Counted from the first letter of the stretch, positions 1-12,724 are shown. The stretch: DNA of 64,000 nucleotides from Schistocephalus solidus (GCA_017591395.1 WEDG01000887.1:1-64000); one strand, 5' to 3'. Program-made: numbers and translations. Notes: a model not told the origin generated them from the letters alone.

Positions 1-3000
1 AAGGTAATTCGTTTTTAAGGTATTCAAAAACAATCAAAATCATCATAAATAACTTTATTGCTTCCTACGTGAGTTTAAAGTAATATAATGAATTAATTAT
101 CTGTAAATACTTTTCGAATTGCATAGCAAAAATTTTTATGATATTCGTATGGTATATTGTTAAATCATGTATACATTAACTGAAACCAACAGAAAAATGG
201 TACTGAATTATAATTATGTGTTCCACTGCCCTTACTAACCTCATCACTATGACCACACATTATCCAATTACGCAATATATATATTCAGAACTCATTTTTC
301 CACGTGTGTTATACCTTTAACCGTAAACCACCCAGCTTCCCTGAAATTCAGTGCAAAGTAGCCTCTAATATGCAGGACTAGTAGTTGAACGTCTGCCACC
401 GGCAATTTGTCGTAGGGTGCACAAATAAAAGACCCTTGTTTTCCACGTTACCGGCACTGGACTCCAGGTAGGGAAGGTGCTTAAGCAAGCAGAAGTGTAT
501 TCAAAAAGAAAACCGTGCTTTTGGTCAAGCTTTTGGCAGCCCACAGGGGTGACTAAAATTAGTTTTCTGAGGTTGAATCCTGTGCATGTACGCGTTGACG
601 CATCCGGAGACTTGTTTCGACAGTTTGCTGAGTACCTCCATGGAAATTAGTTCAAAAGAAAATCTCGTATACCAGTCCCTACGTTTATGTACAACCCAGC
701 TAGGCAAGGGTCGCATTCGATGGGCGATTAGTGAAGGTACATAATTTCGCCGCACAAGCCAAGTATGGAAATGAGTGTTTAGCGATTTGCTTAAGAGAAT
801 ATGCTTGCGGCATCAAAACTGTCCCCAGACATTAAGGAGGATGTCGTAATTTGCCGGATAGTGCAACGTTAAAATTTTCTTCATAACTGTACGAAATGGT
901 GGCACTGGCGAGCAAGAGATTGCGCTGGATGAGACAGTCCAGACGATAAAGGTGGACGTGCTGCGAGAAGCAGCAAAGGAGACTAGAGTCTTTGAATCAC
1001 AGCAACTCGACCCCAGCGAATTATTCTAGACAGGAGGAAGATGCCACGATTGTTTCATATATGCCCTACGCCGTTCAGGGGACTAACAGAAAATGCATGA
1101 GGGAGCAAAACCGTTCCCAGACAATACCACGGGTATCCTCAATTCTCGAGTCGTCCCATACCTTTATGAATCCTTCGAGCGAAGTACACGAACTGCGTCC
1201 AGTCTGCCTCACAAGCTCTTCATACGTCCCAGGATTCAGTGCAGTTGCAAACACACAGGTGTTAAGACGGTCTCGACGTACTTAACAAGACATGAAATTG
1301 GTCCAAGCACCTTCGATATTCCCTTTCAATTACTGGAAATGTTAATGTTTCAAGCTTTCTAGATCCGCTGCAACACAAGACAGACTAGGTTCAATAATTT
1401 ACATAAATCGAGGCCCGGTAAGTCAGCCATAATTAGAGTCCCATATGACTGGATGCTTTCTTTTGTGTAAAGAATCCATGTGGACCCGCAGAATTTTTTT
1501 TTCCAAATAGGGCTTGCTACTGCCCAGATACACGCACTTACGCAATACTAAAAAATAGAAATAATATTCGCACGCCCATTTCTTTGAAAAAAGAAATTGC
1601 CAGAAAACAACGGGGTTAAGGAAGCATACATGACCCAGTACTAGTAATACCCAGCTATGAATTCGAGCACCAATTTTCAATTTTAAGCATTTTTGCTTGC
1701 ATGCAGTCGACTGCCGTCTTAAATAACCTCTCATCACCAAGTGCACTTCATGTGCTGGATCATAACCCTGTCTTATCCTGCTCAATTGCCTAAACAAAGT
1801 CAAATTACTGTAGGTTTATTTTTCCTCCTTCCTGATATGTAAGGAGGTCACCATCAAAACACAGGATAACCAGATTCCAGAGGGCTGCGAAACATTGCCC
1901 TCACCGAATCTAAATACCTGCTAATTGTCTTATTTTAAATAGTTGTATTTTTTATTTCTTCTTAAAGCAGTCAGTCTCCAGGAACTTAAGTCTTATTTCC
2001 CACGAATTTGTCATTAAAAATAGTAGAAATACAAACGGAGTCTGATAAATTTTAATGTCTCACGTGCAGGTGATTTTCAAGCAGCAACAAAAATAAAAGT
2101 CTGATTTTGTTAAATCTTTTGACATCCCACAGATGGAACCATACTTTGTTTAAAGGGGTTGAATCCTGTTTCTTGACGTGATGTGCAGGTGCGATCTGGC
2201 ACATTTGGAGGATTGTTTTTGATTATTTCTGTGCATGACAATGCTGTCCGGAACATGGAGATTAAAATCCATCTGTTTTTACTCTCAAAAATGAGATCAT
2301 GGAAAAGACGATTTTGGAAAATTAAGGCACACCAATTAATATCCTGTATTCAAGAACGTTGAAAAAGGAAGTTGCAACAAACGGACAAGTGGTGAGAGGA
2401 TTTGGACCAGAAGAGCGAAAGTCCTTGACAAATCCAGTTTTTAAAGTCAGAAGCGCAGAAATACCAAGATGTAACTGGGTAGATTTGACACTTGTGTAAC
2501 AAAATTCTGATGGCCGGTTTTCGGAAGTTTTAAAGTGCTCATTATCGTAGGAAATATGTATAAAATATAGCAGTTTTAAACGAAATTCAGCTTCAATCAG
2601 GTCATCTTCACAATCGCCACTCCTTAAAATGCTCATTACCGTATGAAATATGTATAAAAAATATAGCACTTTTAAACGAAATTCAGCTTCGATCAGGTCA
2701 TCTTCACAATCGCCACTCCTAAAAAATGAATTTTTGCAGAAGTGATTTTTCGCAAATTTACTCCATTCCATTATGTATCAGAAAACATAAAATCACATGT
2801 TCTCTTTTGTGTAATCTTATAAAAACTAATGATTTCTTTGCATTTCTAATCGAAGGTAGGTACACCATTTGCTCCATACCATGAATGTTTTCTGACATAA
2901 TGATTCGTAAGCCGGCTATGATGCAGGCAAGCTTAAGTAGCGGTTGACTGAGCAATCGATAAACAGCCAGGCTTCTTTTGTCAAATTTAAAATATGTTCG

Positions 3001-4535
3001 TTTTCTATTGTGAGTGGTCAACGAATTCTGAGTTATTCACATCCAGAAGTTAGCATGGCTACCTCAAGATGGTAAATAAGGCAGAGGGGTAGGGTCAGTG
3101 CAGTTGACAGCTCTTGCGACAAGGAGCATCAGGGGAAAGAGAGAGTCGCATTGGTTTACTCAAGCTTTACGATAGTTTAACTTGAAATAATTATTCAAGT
3201 TTATTTTCAAACCTAGTAATGCTATTTAACAGATAACTACAAGTAATCTTATGCTTTAAAAACGATATTTTGTTTTTTGTGAAAGTCAGCACCGCTTCCC
3301 TTAGATCGAAAAACGGCTTTACTTATCACTTTTGAACAAAAACATGAAGATGCTTTAGAAATGTATATATTAGTTTGCTATATTGTGAAGTGTCTTAGCA
3401 ACTCTTCTACTTTGAAAGAGAAATAAAAATACACAAATCATTCAAATTTTTAAAAGTGATAACGATCAAAGTTCTATACTCCGGAAGTGCTTTTTTGGCT
3501 GGTGAACTGCCATCAGTCAAGGCACAACCGCAATGCCTAGTTTCATCCTGCGATCCTATAAGTAGAAATCCTGCCATTATCAATTTAACTGCACCTTTAA
3601 AATTTAAGCAAAGATTGGGCACGGTTTGTAGCGCAAGTAAATTGATTGCTGGACTGAACTACCCATTGAATAAACGCATTCGAATTTTGGTATAACGTTC
3701 CAGTTCAGTTCTGCTAAGCAATCATATAAGAACAGTGCGCTTCATGGTCAATTTACTGCTCCTTTAAATACTTAGCCATGTGTGAGCACGTTTTGTAGCG
3801 CAAGTTAATGGATTGCTAGCCTGAACTGCCCATTTAATAAAAGCATTCATTTTTATAGCTTATAAATTTCTAACAATGAGGCAGTCCTGTCAATGAAAAA
3901 TGGGAAAGCTATCAAGAACACAAATGGATGCTCTTGGTGACTCTTGAAATCTCACCGATTCTGTCGTGGGATAAAGAGTTCCACAATCGTTGTGGACTGT
4001 TCTTGGATATTTTCCCCACCGCAAATGATAATTCCGTCCTCATGTTGGATTTTGAGCTCCAGAAATTTTAACAGCGACGATACAACACGCAGTTTTGCAA
4101 CGTGGATAGGCCAGGGGTGTGGCCGGAGTCATGCGACGTGTTCGGATGTTGAATTTGTCAATTTGGTCAGTCTGGATGCCATCCTCTCTCCAAAACCTTC
4201 CTCCAATGATGTAAAAAGTATACAAAGCGAAGAGGGAAAAGGGACTAAGTTCAAGTTCGGGATTCAACTACATATAAAAACTTCACTAAAATGGGACAAG
4301 TAATGAAAAATCGTGAATAATTTCACCACCCTCAGCGAAGCCTATCTTGTGATTGGTAAGGTCTCAACAAGCTATTCCAAGTCCCAGGTTCAGCGTAAGC
4401 TGGCAACAGCAGAAGCGACCGCTTTCAGGTTGTGAAAACCGGCCTTGTACGCACAGAAGAACCTCCTGCAAGCTCCAGCCTAGCAGGATTAACTCGCTTA
4501 ATTTCATGCCATGCTCCGCAACCACACTTCTCCTT
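1..4535. repeat. Left arm of a large diverged inverted repeat
   Basis: The reverse complement of this arm recurs at 9438-12724. Matching blocks are roughly 1-1930 with 10819-12724, 2443-3645 with 9576-10818, and 4396-4535 with 9438-9575. Two blocks of this arm (about 1931-2442 and 3646-4395) have no partner on the right. Conceptual translations of matching frames (525-755 minus against 12000-12227 plus) differ at about 5 of 76 residues, so the arms are old but clearly related. The arm begins at the window edge, so its outer end may lie outside. I recognise no protein domain in it; the open frames present are short and mirrored in the other arm. Confidence 0.85.
2530..2720. repeat. Tandem duplication of a ~94-bp unit
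   Basis: Two adjacent units (2530-2623 and 2624-2720) share the segment that runs from the AAACGAAATTCAGCTTC motif to the CAATCGCCACTCCT motif. The same duplication is present in the right arm at about 10486-10680, so it existed before the two arms diverged. Confidence 0.8.
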
Positions 4536-4879
4536 CCTCTCAGAAACGACTCCATCAAGCCCTTACTGCAACCTATCAAGCTGTATCTTGTCTCACCCCT
4601 CCACTTTTCCAGTAACGCACTTGCATGCATTGACGAATATAATTGACCGCATGTTTTACCTTGTACCCACTTCCCATTTCAATGAACTGGCACTATGATA
4701 ATTTTTCGAACATCAGTTCGTCATGTCATACGTGTGATTTGTATAAATAAAATGGGAGTGGGATAAGAGACAGTTGGTTAGGCGGCAGTGACAGTTAGGA
4801 AGAGGTGTAGACCGCATGAACTGTGCGTTATCAGCCATCCAACTTCAGTGACTACTGAAGGACGCAGCTGTCCGCAGGT

Positions 4880-5920
4880 TGTGTGTGTATGTGTTCGACG
4901 ATGTCCGTCGTATGCTCCACAAGAGGCTGGTGAAGGGAGATTTACTCGTGTTGGATTATAATTTGATAAGTATTTCGTTGCATCTTCCTCACTCTACTTT
5001 CCTCTTACCCACCTGGACCCGGTGTCAAGACAAAGTTCGGAGTTGGGTGAGTTTGCAGGCCAACGCACTGTGGCCCAACAACAAACAAGAACACAACAGC
5101 AAAAGAGAGGGCGTGGGAGTTTCCAAATTGAGAAGGAGCCATTGAGGTCGTACTCACACTCCTCCAGTCGTTCATTGCGCACAAAAGCACACGTGAAATC
5201 CAAGTTATCTCATCAGTTTGTCATATTTTAAGCCACGGATTTCAACCCACAGTGATAGTTTCCAAAATTTCAAATTGTTTATTGTGAGAAAAAAAGGTGC
5301 GTAACCGTCGACATCACACTCACATACCCTCAAAATCATACCACCGTCCGAGTCGTTCAGTTGTCTTACGTAGGAGTACGCACATTTGCTGACGGGTCGG
5401 CATACCTGTCTTTGCACACTACAACATGACCTGGCCCCCGCAACTCACACACTCTCAGGTTCATTAAACCAGGGCCTTTGGAGGAGCCATCGTTGTCTGA
5501 CTTCCAGTCCACTGCTCAGGCACTTAACGCATAACGCGCCATGGGTCGACCGCATTTTCTTGCACATAACGTCAGATTGGCAGCCTTCCAAGCCTTTCTT
5601 TCAAGGAAACCGTTATATTCTGCGGCACATAATGTTGGTGAGGGTGTTATGCATGCAGTAGAGGAGGTTGTGTGCGTTGGTGTTGTTTAGCCTCCCACTC
5701 CCGCATCAGACAACTGACCGGCTCGGACAGTGGTCTGGTTGTGGGTTTTGGGTAGATAGTGAAGTTGATGTTGTCAGATTGTTGTTGCATTGCATCCGTA
5801 GGGCTTGGGCGTTCACGGGGTTCAACCGGAGAGCTGGTGACTTTCTTGCCACTCTTTCAAACTTGGCGGCGGCGATTTCGTTGGCTGCATAGATTGCTTC
5901 TCCTTTCGCGTACGTACGCG
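4880..5920 (-). mobile_element. 5'-truncated RTE-like LINE: C-terminal coding end plus 3' UTR
   Basis: On the minus strand 5706-5920 encodes the segment between reverse transcriptase and fingers of the RTE-like family (an AIYAANEIAAAK motif, then MQCNNNLTTSTS). It matches the full copies at 60.2 kb and 42.7 kb. The 3' UTR follows to about 4880 and contains the family's marker block (CACCTGGACCCGGTGTCAAGAC on the plus strand, near 5010-5035). There is no endonuclease or polymerase domain, so this is a dead-on-arrival copy truncated at its 5' end. It lies in the spacer of the large inverted repeat. Confidence 0.7.
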
Positions 5921-6104
5921 TTTGCTCGGCAAATGCTCTGCGTAATCTTAAGAAGTACTTTATTGACAAATATTATAGATAGAAAGATATACCCTCACAA
6001 ATAAAATGATTGAATATGACGTACTCAGCCAGTAGTAAGAAGTTTAATGCCCCAAAGACTGACTTGTAGGCTCGTTTTCCTCTCGGATCCTATTTGGCAT
6101 ATTA

Positions 6105-6310
6105 ACAATGGTGGACAGGCGCTCACTGATCTGCCTATAATACTGGCTGCTGAAAGGTCACTGGTGTTGCTGGAGATTGAGCTTCAAGGCTGATTAGGAC
6201 GAATTTACCCCCATTGCGATCCATGAGCACCCTATGAACCCACAACCTGTTAATCAGAAGTCAAAGGCTCTAATCACTGAGCCGCGAGCTCGTGGTCTTT
6301 CAGATTTTAA
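6105..6310 (-). repeat. tRNA-derived SINE (family 1)
   Basis: Read on the minus strand, an A-box-like GCGGCTCAGTGATTAGAGC (about 6272-6290) is followed some 30 nt later by a B-box-like GGTTGTGGGTTCATAG, as in a tRNA gene. A non-tRNA body then extends to 6105. No acceptor-stem pairing typical of a working tRNA is apparent. Part of the body (a GGTAGACAGGCGCTAACCGAG-like stretch) recurs just upstream at 6320-6345, suggesting a second truncated copy. Confidence 0.6.
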
Positions 6311-7589
6311 TCAGTAATATTAAACATGGTAGACAGGCGCTAACCGAGTGTTTACAGGAAGGAATCGTCCCGTGGCTCACTAGTTCATAGGCTCAACGGG
6401 ATAAGTGCGTCATGTAACCGATCGCTTAGGGCATATCTACTATTGTTCATAACAAAAGCTGTTTCACGAAAAATTGGTGTTGGTTTGTTAATTTAATGTG
6501 AAATAAACTGTGTATTACCTCCTGTTCCAATGAATGGTGCAAATACACGCGCAGGTATGGCACCCACCTCCACATCGTTAGCGGCATCTGGATCGTATCG
6601 TTGAAATCTGCATTCTGAATCGCCCAAAGATCGGCCAATAAGAATGATGCTATTGTGTCCAGCGACGACCATCGCAACAGCGCTCTTGCATTCTTATGAA
6701 TAACACCTCGTAGATAGTCCAACTCTGTCAATGTACCATTAGCCAAACAGCGCAAATTCAGCACGCGATTGGTTCAATCAACAAAGCAATAGCCAATCGA
6801 TTATCAGCTCGCTATGCACGCAGGGAATATTGAATCATTACGCTCTTTGTTGTTTGGTGCTAGGTTGGAATAAACGTGATATGTAGCTCGAGAATACGAT
6901 CGATCTGGGGTATTGGTTTAAGATGCGAATAACAGCATATTGGGAGGACTGCTCACTGTCATCCTCTGCATATATTTTTAGTTAATTTGATTAAATCAAC
7001 TGTCGTTTTTAAGTACAATTCGCATTTGCACGCATTTAGTTCATACTGGAATAAAATGGTGGATCGCTGGAGTTATACTCTAATGACCTATAGTCCCAAA
7101 GTAGAAGCAGTTACTTCTGTCGATCGGTAACTTTATCGGGTACTTGAATGCGGGACCACGAACTTTGAGGATACGAATACATTCTGCCTTTATTGATTTC
7201 AAAAAGGAGTATTTTTGCTTAAGGTGACCTTTTCGCTTAATATTTCCTACATGGTGTAACATTTTTTTATTATAATAATATGCAAATCTAGTTTCACGCT
7301 TAAACTGTTATCTCTTCTGAAATTTCAACAACCGAGCAACTGCTCAGCGAGAGATAAGCTGATGTGTGCTTTCGCGACCATTGCAGTTATCTCCTGCACA
7401 TAAAAAGTTCACAAAAAGCGCAAGTTTTCATCTGGACTCGTGTGTATTTCGTATGAAGTATTACCAACCTATCATTGACTGCTGAGCAGAAGGCGACGAA
7501 AATTCGGACGGTAGGTGCATTGAGCTCAAGTCAGCTTGGTTATTTTTCCTTCAGGAAATTGACCGGTTAATTGTTCCTGTAATTCTGAA
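6311..7589. other. Unassigned sequence
   Basis: Apart from the exon-like frame at 6447-6764 I see only AT-rich non-coding sequence here. There are no recognisable domains, tRNA boxes or terminal repeats. Confidence 0.5.
6447..6764 (-). CDS. Unidentified exon-like open frame
   Basis: This minus-strand frame of about 105 codons is open between two stops and has a protein-like composition, with leucine-, tryptophan- and alanine-rich runs (motifs ARALLRWSSLDTIASFLLAD and MWRWVPYLRVYLHHS). A good splice-donor-like AG/GTAATA sits near 6520, after the residues HSLEQE, so the coding part may end there. The frame starts after an in-frame TGA, and no methionine or clear acceptor was identified. It resembles no family I recognise. 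It could be an exon of a cellular gene, a piece of an unidentified transposable element, or chance. Confidence 0.25.
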   Translation of the reverse strand: MLNLRCLANGTLTELDYLRGVIHKNARALLRWSSLDTIASFLLADLWAIQNADFNDTIQMPLTMWRWVPYLRVYLHHSLEQEVIHSLFHIKLTNQHQFFVKQLLL

Positions 7590-7866
7590 ATGCTCTGATG
7601 TCTGAAGATTGTTTCGGTGTCTCATGCATTGCATGTTAAGCAAATTGCTTCACAATCATTCCCAAACATGCCTTCTGCGGCAAAAGTATGTACCTTCACC
7701 AATCGCCCATCTAATGCGCCCCTCACCTGAATCCTCTTCTGCTTGCTTAAGCACCTTCCCTTCCTGGAATTCAGTGCAATTTCCGTGGAAAACAAGGTTC
7801 TTGTATTTGCGCGCCCTTCGACAAATCGTTGGTGGCAGACGTTTAACTGCCAGTCCTCCATGTTAG
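7590..7866 (+). repeat. Third, diverged fragment of the inverted-repeat arm family
   Basis: 7670-7866 resembles 12000-12050 and 12250-12380 of the right arm: both share the CTTCTGCTTGCTTAAGCACC block followed by a GTGGAAAACAAGG block. It is more diverged than the two arms are from each other. It abuts a truncated RTE-like LINE at 7867. Confidence 0.65.
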
Positions 7867-8900
7867 AGGCCTGGTCGGTCACTTGCGAGTCCATCGCGCA
7901 GAGTCCGATGCACCAGCGCCTGAACTATCCACACATTTCACAAACATGTACACACCGCAAAAGTCTATAAGACAACATGGGCCTCTATGAAACCCTGCAG
8001 TAAAAAACGTCTTCTATACTAAATTGCCATCAGCAGCACCTACGTTACGCATAACAAAAAAAGCATGTTTCAAACAGCAAGAATAACTAAATAGAAGGTA
8101 TTTTTCTCGGCATTTTTGCCCTTTTTGCCGTTTTCGCTATGCGTGATCCGATCCCGTGACCATCTTTTTTAATAAAAGCCGTGGGTTGGCAGCCTGGTAA
8201 CAGACGCTTTACACCGGGCCACACCGTTAGCCCAGTATGTGTTGTGTGTCAAGTGGCTGAATAGTGGACTTTGAGTTAGACAACCTGCGTTCCTTCTTTA
8301 CCCCGGTTTTGTGTTATACTGGCATGTGGCCAATGGGCCACGTTTTACCGTTTCCTGCGTAGACGGGTTCGCCAGCCCTATTAGCCAATGGGCCTACTCC
8401 CATACCCTCATCGGATAACGGAATGAGTCGTACAGTGACCTGATGCTGTGCACGGGGTAGCTCATGAGATCGACAGCTAGCACATTTTCCTCACTATTTA
8501 CAATCTGTCAAGCTTTAACCTATCACGATGCGCTAAAAGTCGTGGTTAGGTAGGTTGCCAGCTGATGAAATAACTCGGACGCAAAACTGTTAGTCGGACT
8601 GCAATGGCTCCTTGTCAAGGTAGCGTTTCTGACACTCCCATTCAGCTGTGATCTGAGACGTCACCTTTTAAGTTACCGTGTCATAGGTTGTTGTCTACCG
8701 CAGAGCGTAATCTTGTGCTCATTCCCATGTCCGGTATTCCTGACACTGTCTTGATGCAAGGTACAGGTTGCAGAGTAGGCACAGAGTGAGGTAGATGTAG
8801 AAAAATTGTGGTTTTGCTGTAATGCAGCGTAAGTCACCATCCCTGTACACCCATGCTGTGGAGAAGAGCGTAGACATCGTTGAGCTCTGCCGTTGAAATG
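7867..8900 (+). mobile_element. 5'-truncated RTE-like LINE: finger remnant plus 3' UTR
   Basis: The plus strand at 7867-7980 encodes a decayed finger (LVGHLRVHRAESDAPAPE) that matches the LVGHLRMYRKEVGEPVPG segment of the copy at 59.9 kb. The family 3' UTR follows, with the marker 'TGATGCAAGGTACAGG ... GAGTGAGGTAGATG' at 8750-8800 and the terminal 'GACATCGTTGAG' near 8880. Endonuclease and polymerase are missing. Confidence 0.65.
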
Positions 8901-8940
8901 ACAATGAGGCGAACTAAGAGGCATATATATACATACTAAG

Positions 8941-9105
8941 GTGGAACCGATAAAGACAAGGGAGACCGGAATGGCTATTTCTGGCTTTTTTGCCGTCATT
9001 AGCCAGTCATACCCAATCCCGGGTATGGATCACCCGAGATTCGAATCCGCGACCTTTGGTCATTGAGTCTAACTTCTACCATTGAGCTGCGCGCCCGTTG
9101 TTTTG
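8941..9105 (-). repeat. tRNA-derived SINE (family 2)
   Basis: On the minus strand an A box (CGCAGCTCAATGGTAGAAG) and a near-perfect B box (GCGGATTCGAATCTCG) are spaced as in a tRNA. A body follows (GATTGGGTATGACTGGCTAA ... CCATTCCGGTCTCCCTTG). The same body occurs at 9205-9437 in the opposite orientation and at 63240-63330. Confidence 0.75.
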
Positions 9106-9204
9106 TCAGTTTGCGAACAGGACTATGAATTAAGATAGCGAGATATTCACCGATCTGCTAAGGAACATTTATGTCCTGTTTTGCCCTGGAGCACACTTCA
9201 GAGG

Positions 9205-9437
9205 CCTCCCAGGCCCATTGCTCAGTGGTAGAGTTTTACACTCAATGACCAAAGGTTGCGGCTTCTAATCTCGGGTTATCCATACCCGGGATTGGGTATG
9301 ACTGGCTGATGATGGCTAATAATCCAGAAATGACCATTCCTGTCGCCTTGGTCTTTGTCTGTACCACCTTATCATCATATTCCTTAATTTGACGTGCGAA
9401 GGCCTGCGAGGGCTCTTAAGTGAGTTCCAGGGCTAAA
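9205..9437 (+). repeat. tRNA-derived SINE (family 2), opposite orientation
   Basis: The A box (TTGCTCAGTGGTAGAG) lies at about 9216-9231. The degenerate B box (GCGGCTTCTAATCTCGGG) lies at about 9260-9277. The shared body and 3' region run up to the inner boundary of the right inverted-repeat arm at about 9438. Together with the copy at 8941-9105 it forms a head-to-head pair separated by about 100 bp. Confidence 0.7.
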
Positions 9438-12400
9438 CGGAGGAGTGAGGTCGCGGAGCAGTGCATGAAATTAAGCGAGGTGATTCTGCTAGGCTGGAGC
9501 TTGCAGGAGGTTCTTCTGTGCGTACAAGGCCAGTTTTCACAACCTGAAAGTGGTCGCTTCAGCTGTTGCCAGCAATTTATTTACTTGCGCTTCAAACCGT
9601 GCCCAATCTTTGCTAAAATGTTAGAGGTGCAGTAAATTGACAATGGCAGGATCTGCACTTAAATGATCGCAGGATGAAACTAGGCATTGCGGTTGTGCCT
9701 TGACTGATGGCAGTTCACCAGCCAAAAAGCACTTCCGGAGTATAGAACTTTGATCGTTTTCACTTTTAAAAATTTGAATGAATTGTGTATTTTTATTTCT
9801 TTTTCATAGAAAAAGAGTTGCTCAGACACTTCACAATAGAGCCAACTAATATATACATTTCTAAAGCATCTTCATGTCCATGTTCAAAAGTGATAAGAAA
9901 AGCCGTTTTTCGATCTAAGGGAAGCAGTGCTGACTTTCACAAAAAACAAAATATCATGTTTTCATAAGCATAAGATTACTTTAAGTTATCTGTTAAAAAG
10001 CATTACTAGGTTTGAAAATATATTTGAACAATTATTTCATGTTAAACCATCGAGCAGTTTGAGTAAACAAATGCAACCGTCTCTTTCCCCTGCAGCTCCT
10101 TGTCGCAAGAGCTGTCAACTGCACTGACCCTACTCCTCTGCCATCTTGAGGTAGCCATGCTAACTTCTGGGTGTGAATAACTTAGAATTCGTTAACCAAT
10201 CACAATAGAAAACGAACATATTTTAAAGTTGACAAAAGAAGCCTGGCTGTTTATCGACTGCTCAGTCAACCGCTACTTAAGCCTGCCTGCATCATAGCCG
10301 GCTTACGAATCATTATGTCAGAAAACATTCATGGTATGGAGCAAATAGGGTACCTACCTTCGATTAGAAATGCAAAGAAATCATTAGTTTTTATAAGATT
10401 ACACAAAAGAGAACATGTTATTTTATGTTTTCTGATACATAATGGAATGGATAAAATTTGTGAAAAATCACTTCTGCAAAAAGTCATTTTTTAGGAGTGG
10501 CGATTGTGACGATGACCTGATCGAAGCTGAATTTCGTTTAAAACTGCTAGATTTTTTATACATATTTCATATGATAATGAGCATTTTTTAGGAGTGGCGA
10601 TTGTGAGGATGACCTGATCGAAGCTAAATTTCGTTTAAAACTGCTAGATTTTATACATATTTCATACGATAATGAGCACTTTAAAACCTTGCAATTAAAA
10701 CGTCAAAATCTAAAACGACCTATTGCATGTTAGTTTAAACTTCCGAAAACCGGCCAACAGAATTTTTTACACAAGTGCCAAATCTACCCAGTTACATCTT
10801 GGTATTTCTGCGCTTCTGACAATTAGCAGGTATTTAGATTCGGTGAGGGCAATGTTTCGCAGCCCTCTGGAATCTGGTTGTCCTATATTTTGATGGTGAC
10901 CTCCTTACATATCAGGAAGGAGGAAAAATAAACCTACAGTAATTTGACTTTTTTTTTAGGCAATTGAGCAGGATAAGACAGGGGTATGATCCAGCACATG
11001 AAGTCTTCTTGGTGATAAGAGGTTATTCAAGACGGCAGTCGACTGCATGCAAGCAAAAATGCTTAAAATTAAAACTTGGTGCTCGAATTCATAGCTGGGT
11101 ATTACTAGTACTGGGTCAGGTATGCTTCCTAAACCGCGTTGTTTTCTGGCAATTTCTTTTTTTCAAAGAAATGGGCGTGCGAATATTATTTCTATTTTTT
11201 AGTTTTGCGTAAGTGCGTGTATCTGGGCAGTAGCAAGTCCTATTTGGAAAAAAAGGATTCTGCGGGTCCACATGGATTCTATACACAAAAGAAAGCATCC
11301 AGTCTTGTGGGACTCTGATTATGGCTGACTTACCGGGCCTCGATTTATGTAAATTATTGAACCTAGTCTGTCTTGTGTTGCAGCGGATCTGGACAGCTTG
11401 AAACATTAACATCTCCAGTAATTGAAAGGGAATATCGAAGGTGCTTAGACCAAATTTCATATCTTGTTAAGTACGTCGAGACCGTCTTAACACCTGTGTG
11501 TTTGCAACTGCACCGAATCCTGGGATGTATGAAGAGCTTGTGAGGCAGACTGGACGCAGTTCGTGTACTTCGCTCGAAGGATTCATAAAGGTATGGGACG
11601 ACTCAAGAATTGAGGATACCCGTGGTATTGTCTGGGAACGGTTTTGCTTCCTCATGCATATTCTGTTAGTCCCCTGAACGGCGTAGGGCATATATGAAAC
11701 AATCGTGGCATCTTCCTCCTGTCTAGAATAATTCGCTGGGGTCGAGTTGCTGTGATTCAAAGACTCTAGTCTCCTTTGCTGCTTCTCGCAGCACGTCCAC
11801 CTTATCGTCTGGACTGTCTCATCCAGCGCAATCTCTTGCTCGCCAGTGCCACCATTTCGTACAGTTATGAAGAAAATTTTAACGTTACACTATCCGGCAG
11901 ATTACGACGTCCTCCTTAATGTCTGGGGACATTTTTGATGCCTCAAGCATATTCTCTTAAGCAAATCGCTAAACACTCATTTCTTTACTTGGCTTGTGCG
12001 GCGAAATTATGTACCTTTACTAATCGCCCATCGAATGCGTCCCTTGCCTAGCTGGGTTGTACATAGACGTAGGGACTGGTATACGAGATTTTCTTTTGAA
12101 CTAATTTCCATGGAGGTACTCAGCAAACTGTCAAAACAAGTCTCCGGATGCGTCAACGCGTACATGCACAGTATTCAACCTCAGAAAACAAATTTAAGTC
12201 ACCCCTGTGGGCTGCCAAAAGCTTTACCAAAAGCACGGTTTTCTTTTGAATACACTTCTGCTTGCTTAAGCACCCTCCCCTACCTGGAATCCAGTGCCGG
12301 TCACGTGGAAAACAAGGGTCTTTTATTTGCGACAAATTGCAGGTGACAGACGTTCAACTACTAGTCCTGCATATGTGAGGCTACTTTGCACTGAATTTCA

Positions 12401-12724
12401 GGAAGCTGGGTGGTTTACGGTTAAAGGTATAACACACGTGGAAAAAATGAGTTCTGAATATATATATTGCGTAATTGGATAATGTGTGGTCATAGTGATG
12501 AGGTTTATAATTATAATTATAATTCAGTACCATTTTTCTGTTGGTTTCAGATAATGCATATATGATTTAACAATATACCATACGAATATCATAAAACTTT
12601 GCTATGCAATTCGAAAAGTATTTGCAGGTAATTAATTCATCATATTACTTAAACGCACGTAGGAAAAATAAAGTAATTTATGATTTTGATTGTTTTTGAA
12701 TACCTTGCAAAAACGAATTACCTT
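9438..12724. repeat. Right arm of the large inverted repeat
   Basis: This is the reverse complement of 1-4535, lacking two blocks that are present on the left. The outer junction matches the first bases of the window: 12713-12724 (ACGAATTACCTT) is the complement of 1-12. The repeat may therefore continue outside on the left. The arm contains no recognisable protein domain. Confidence 0.85.

Noticed and set aside
525..755. Open frames mirrored in both arms of the large inverted repeat (525-755, 992-1285, 2322-2771, 11467-11760, 11996-12346) as genes
   Set aside because: They are short, lie in repeat copies, overlap frames on the other strand and show no known domain; their similarity reflects the repeat.
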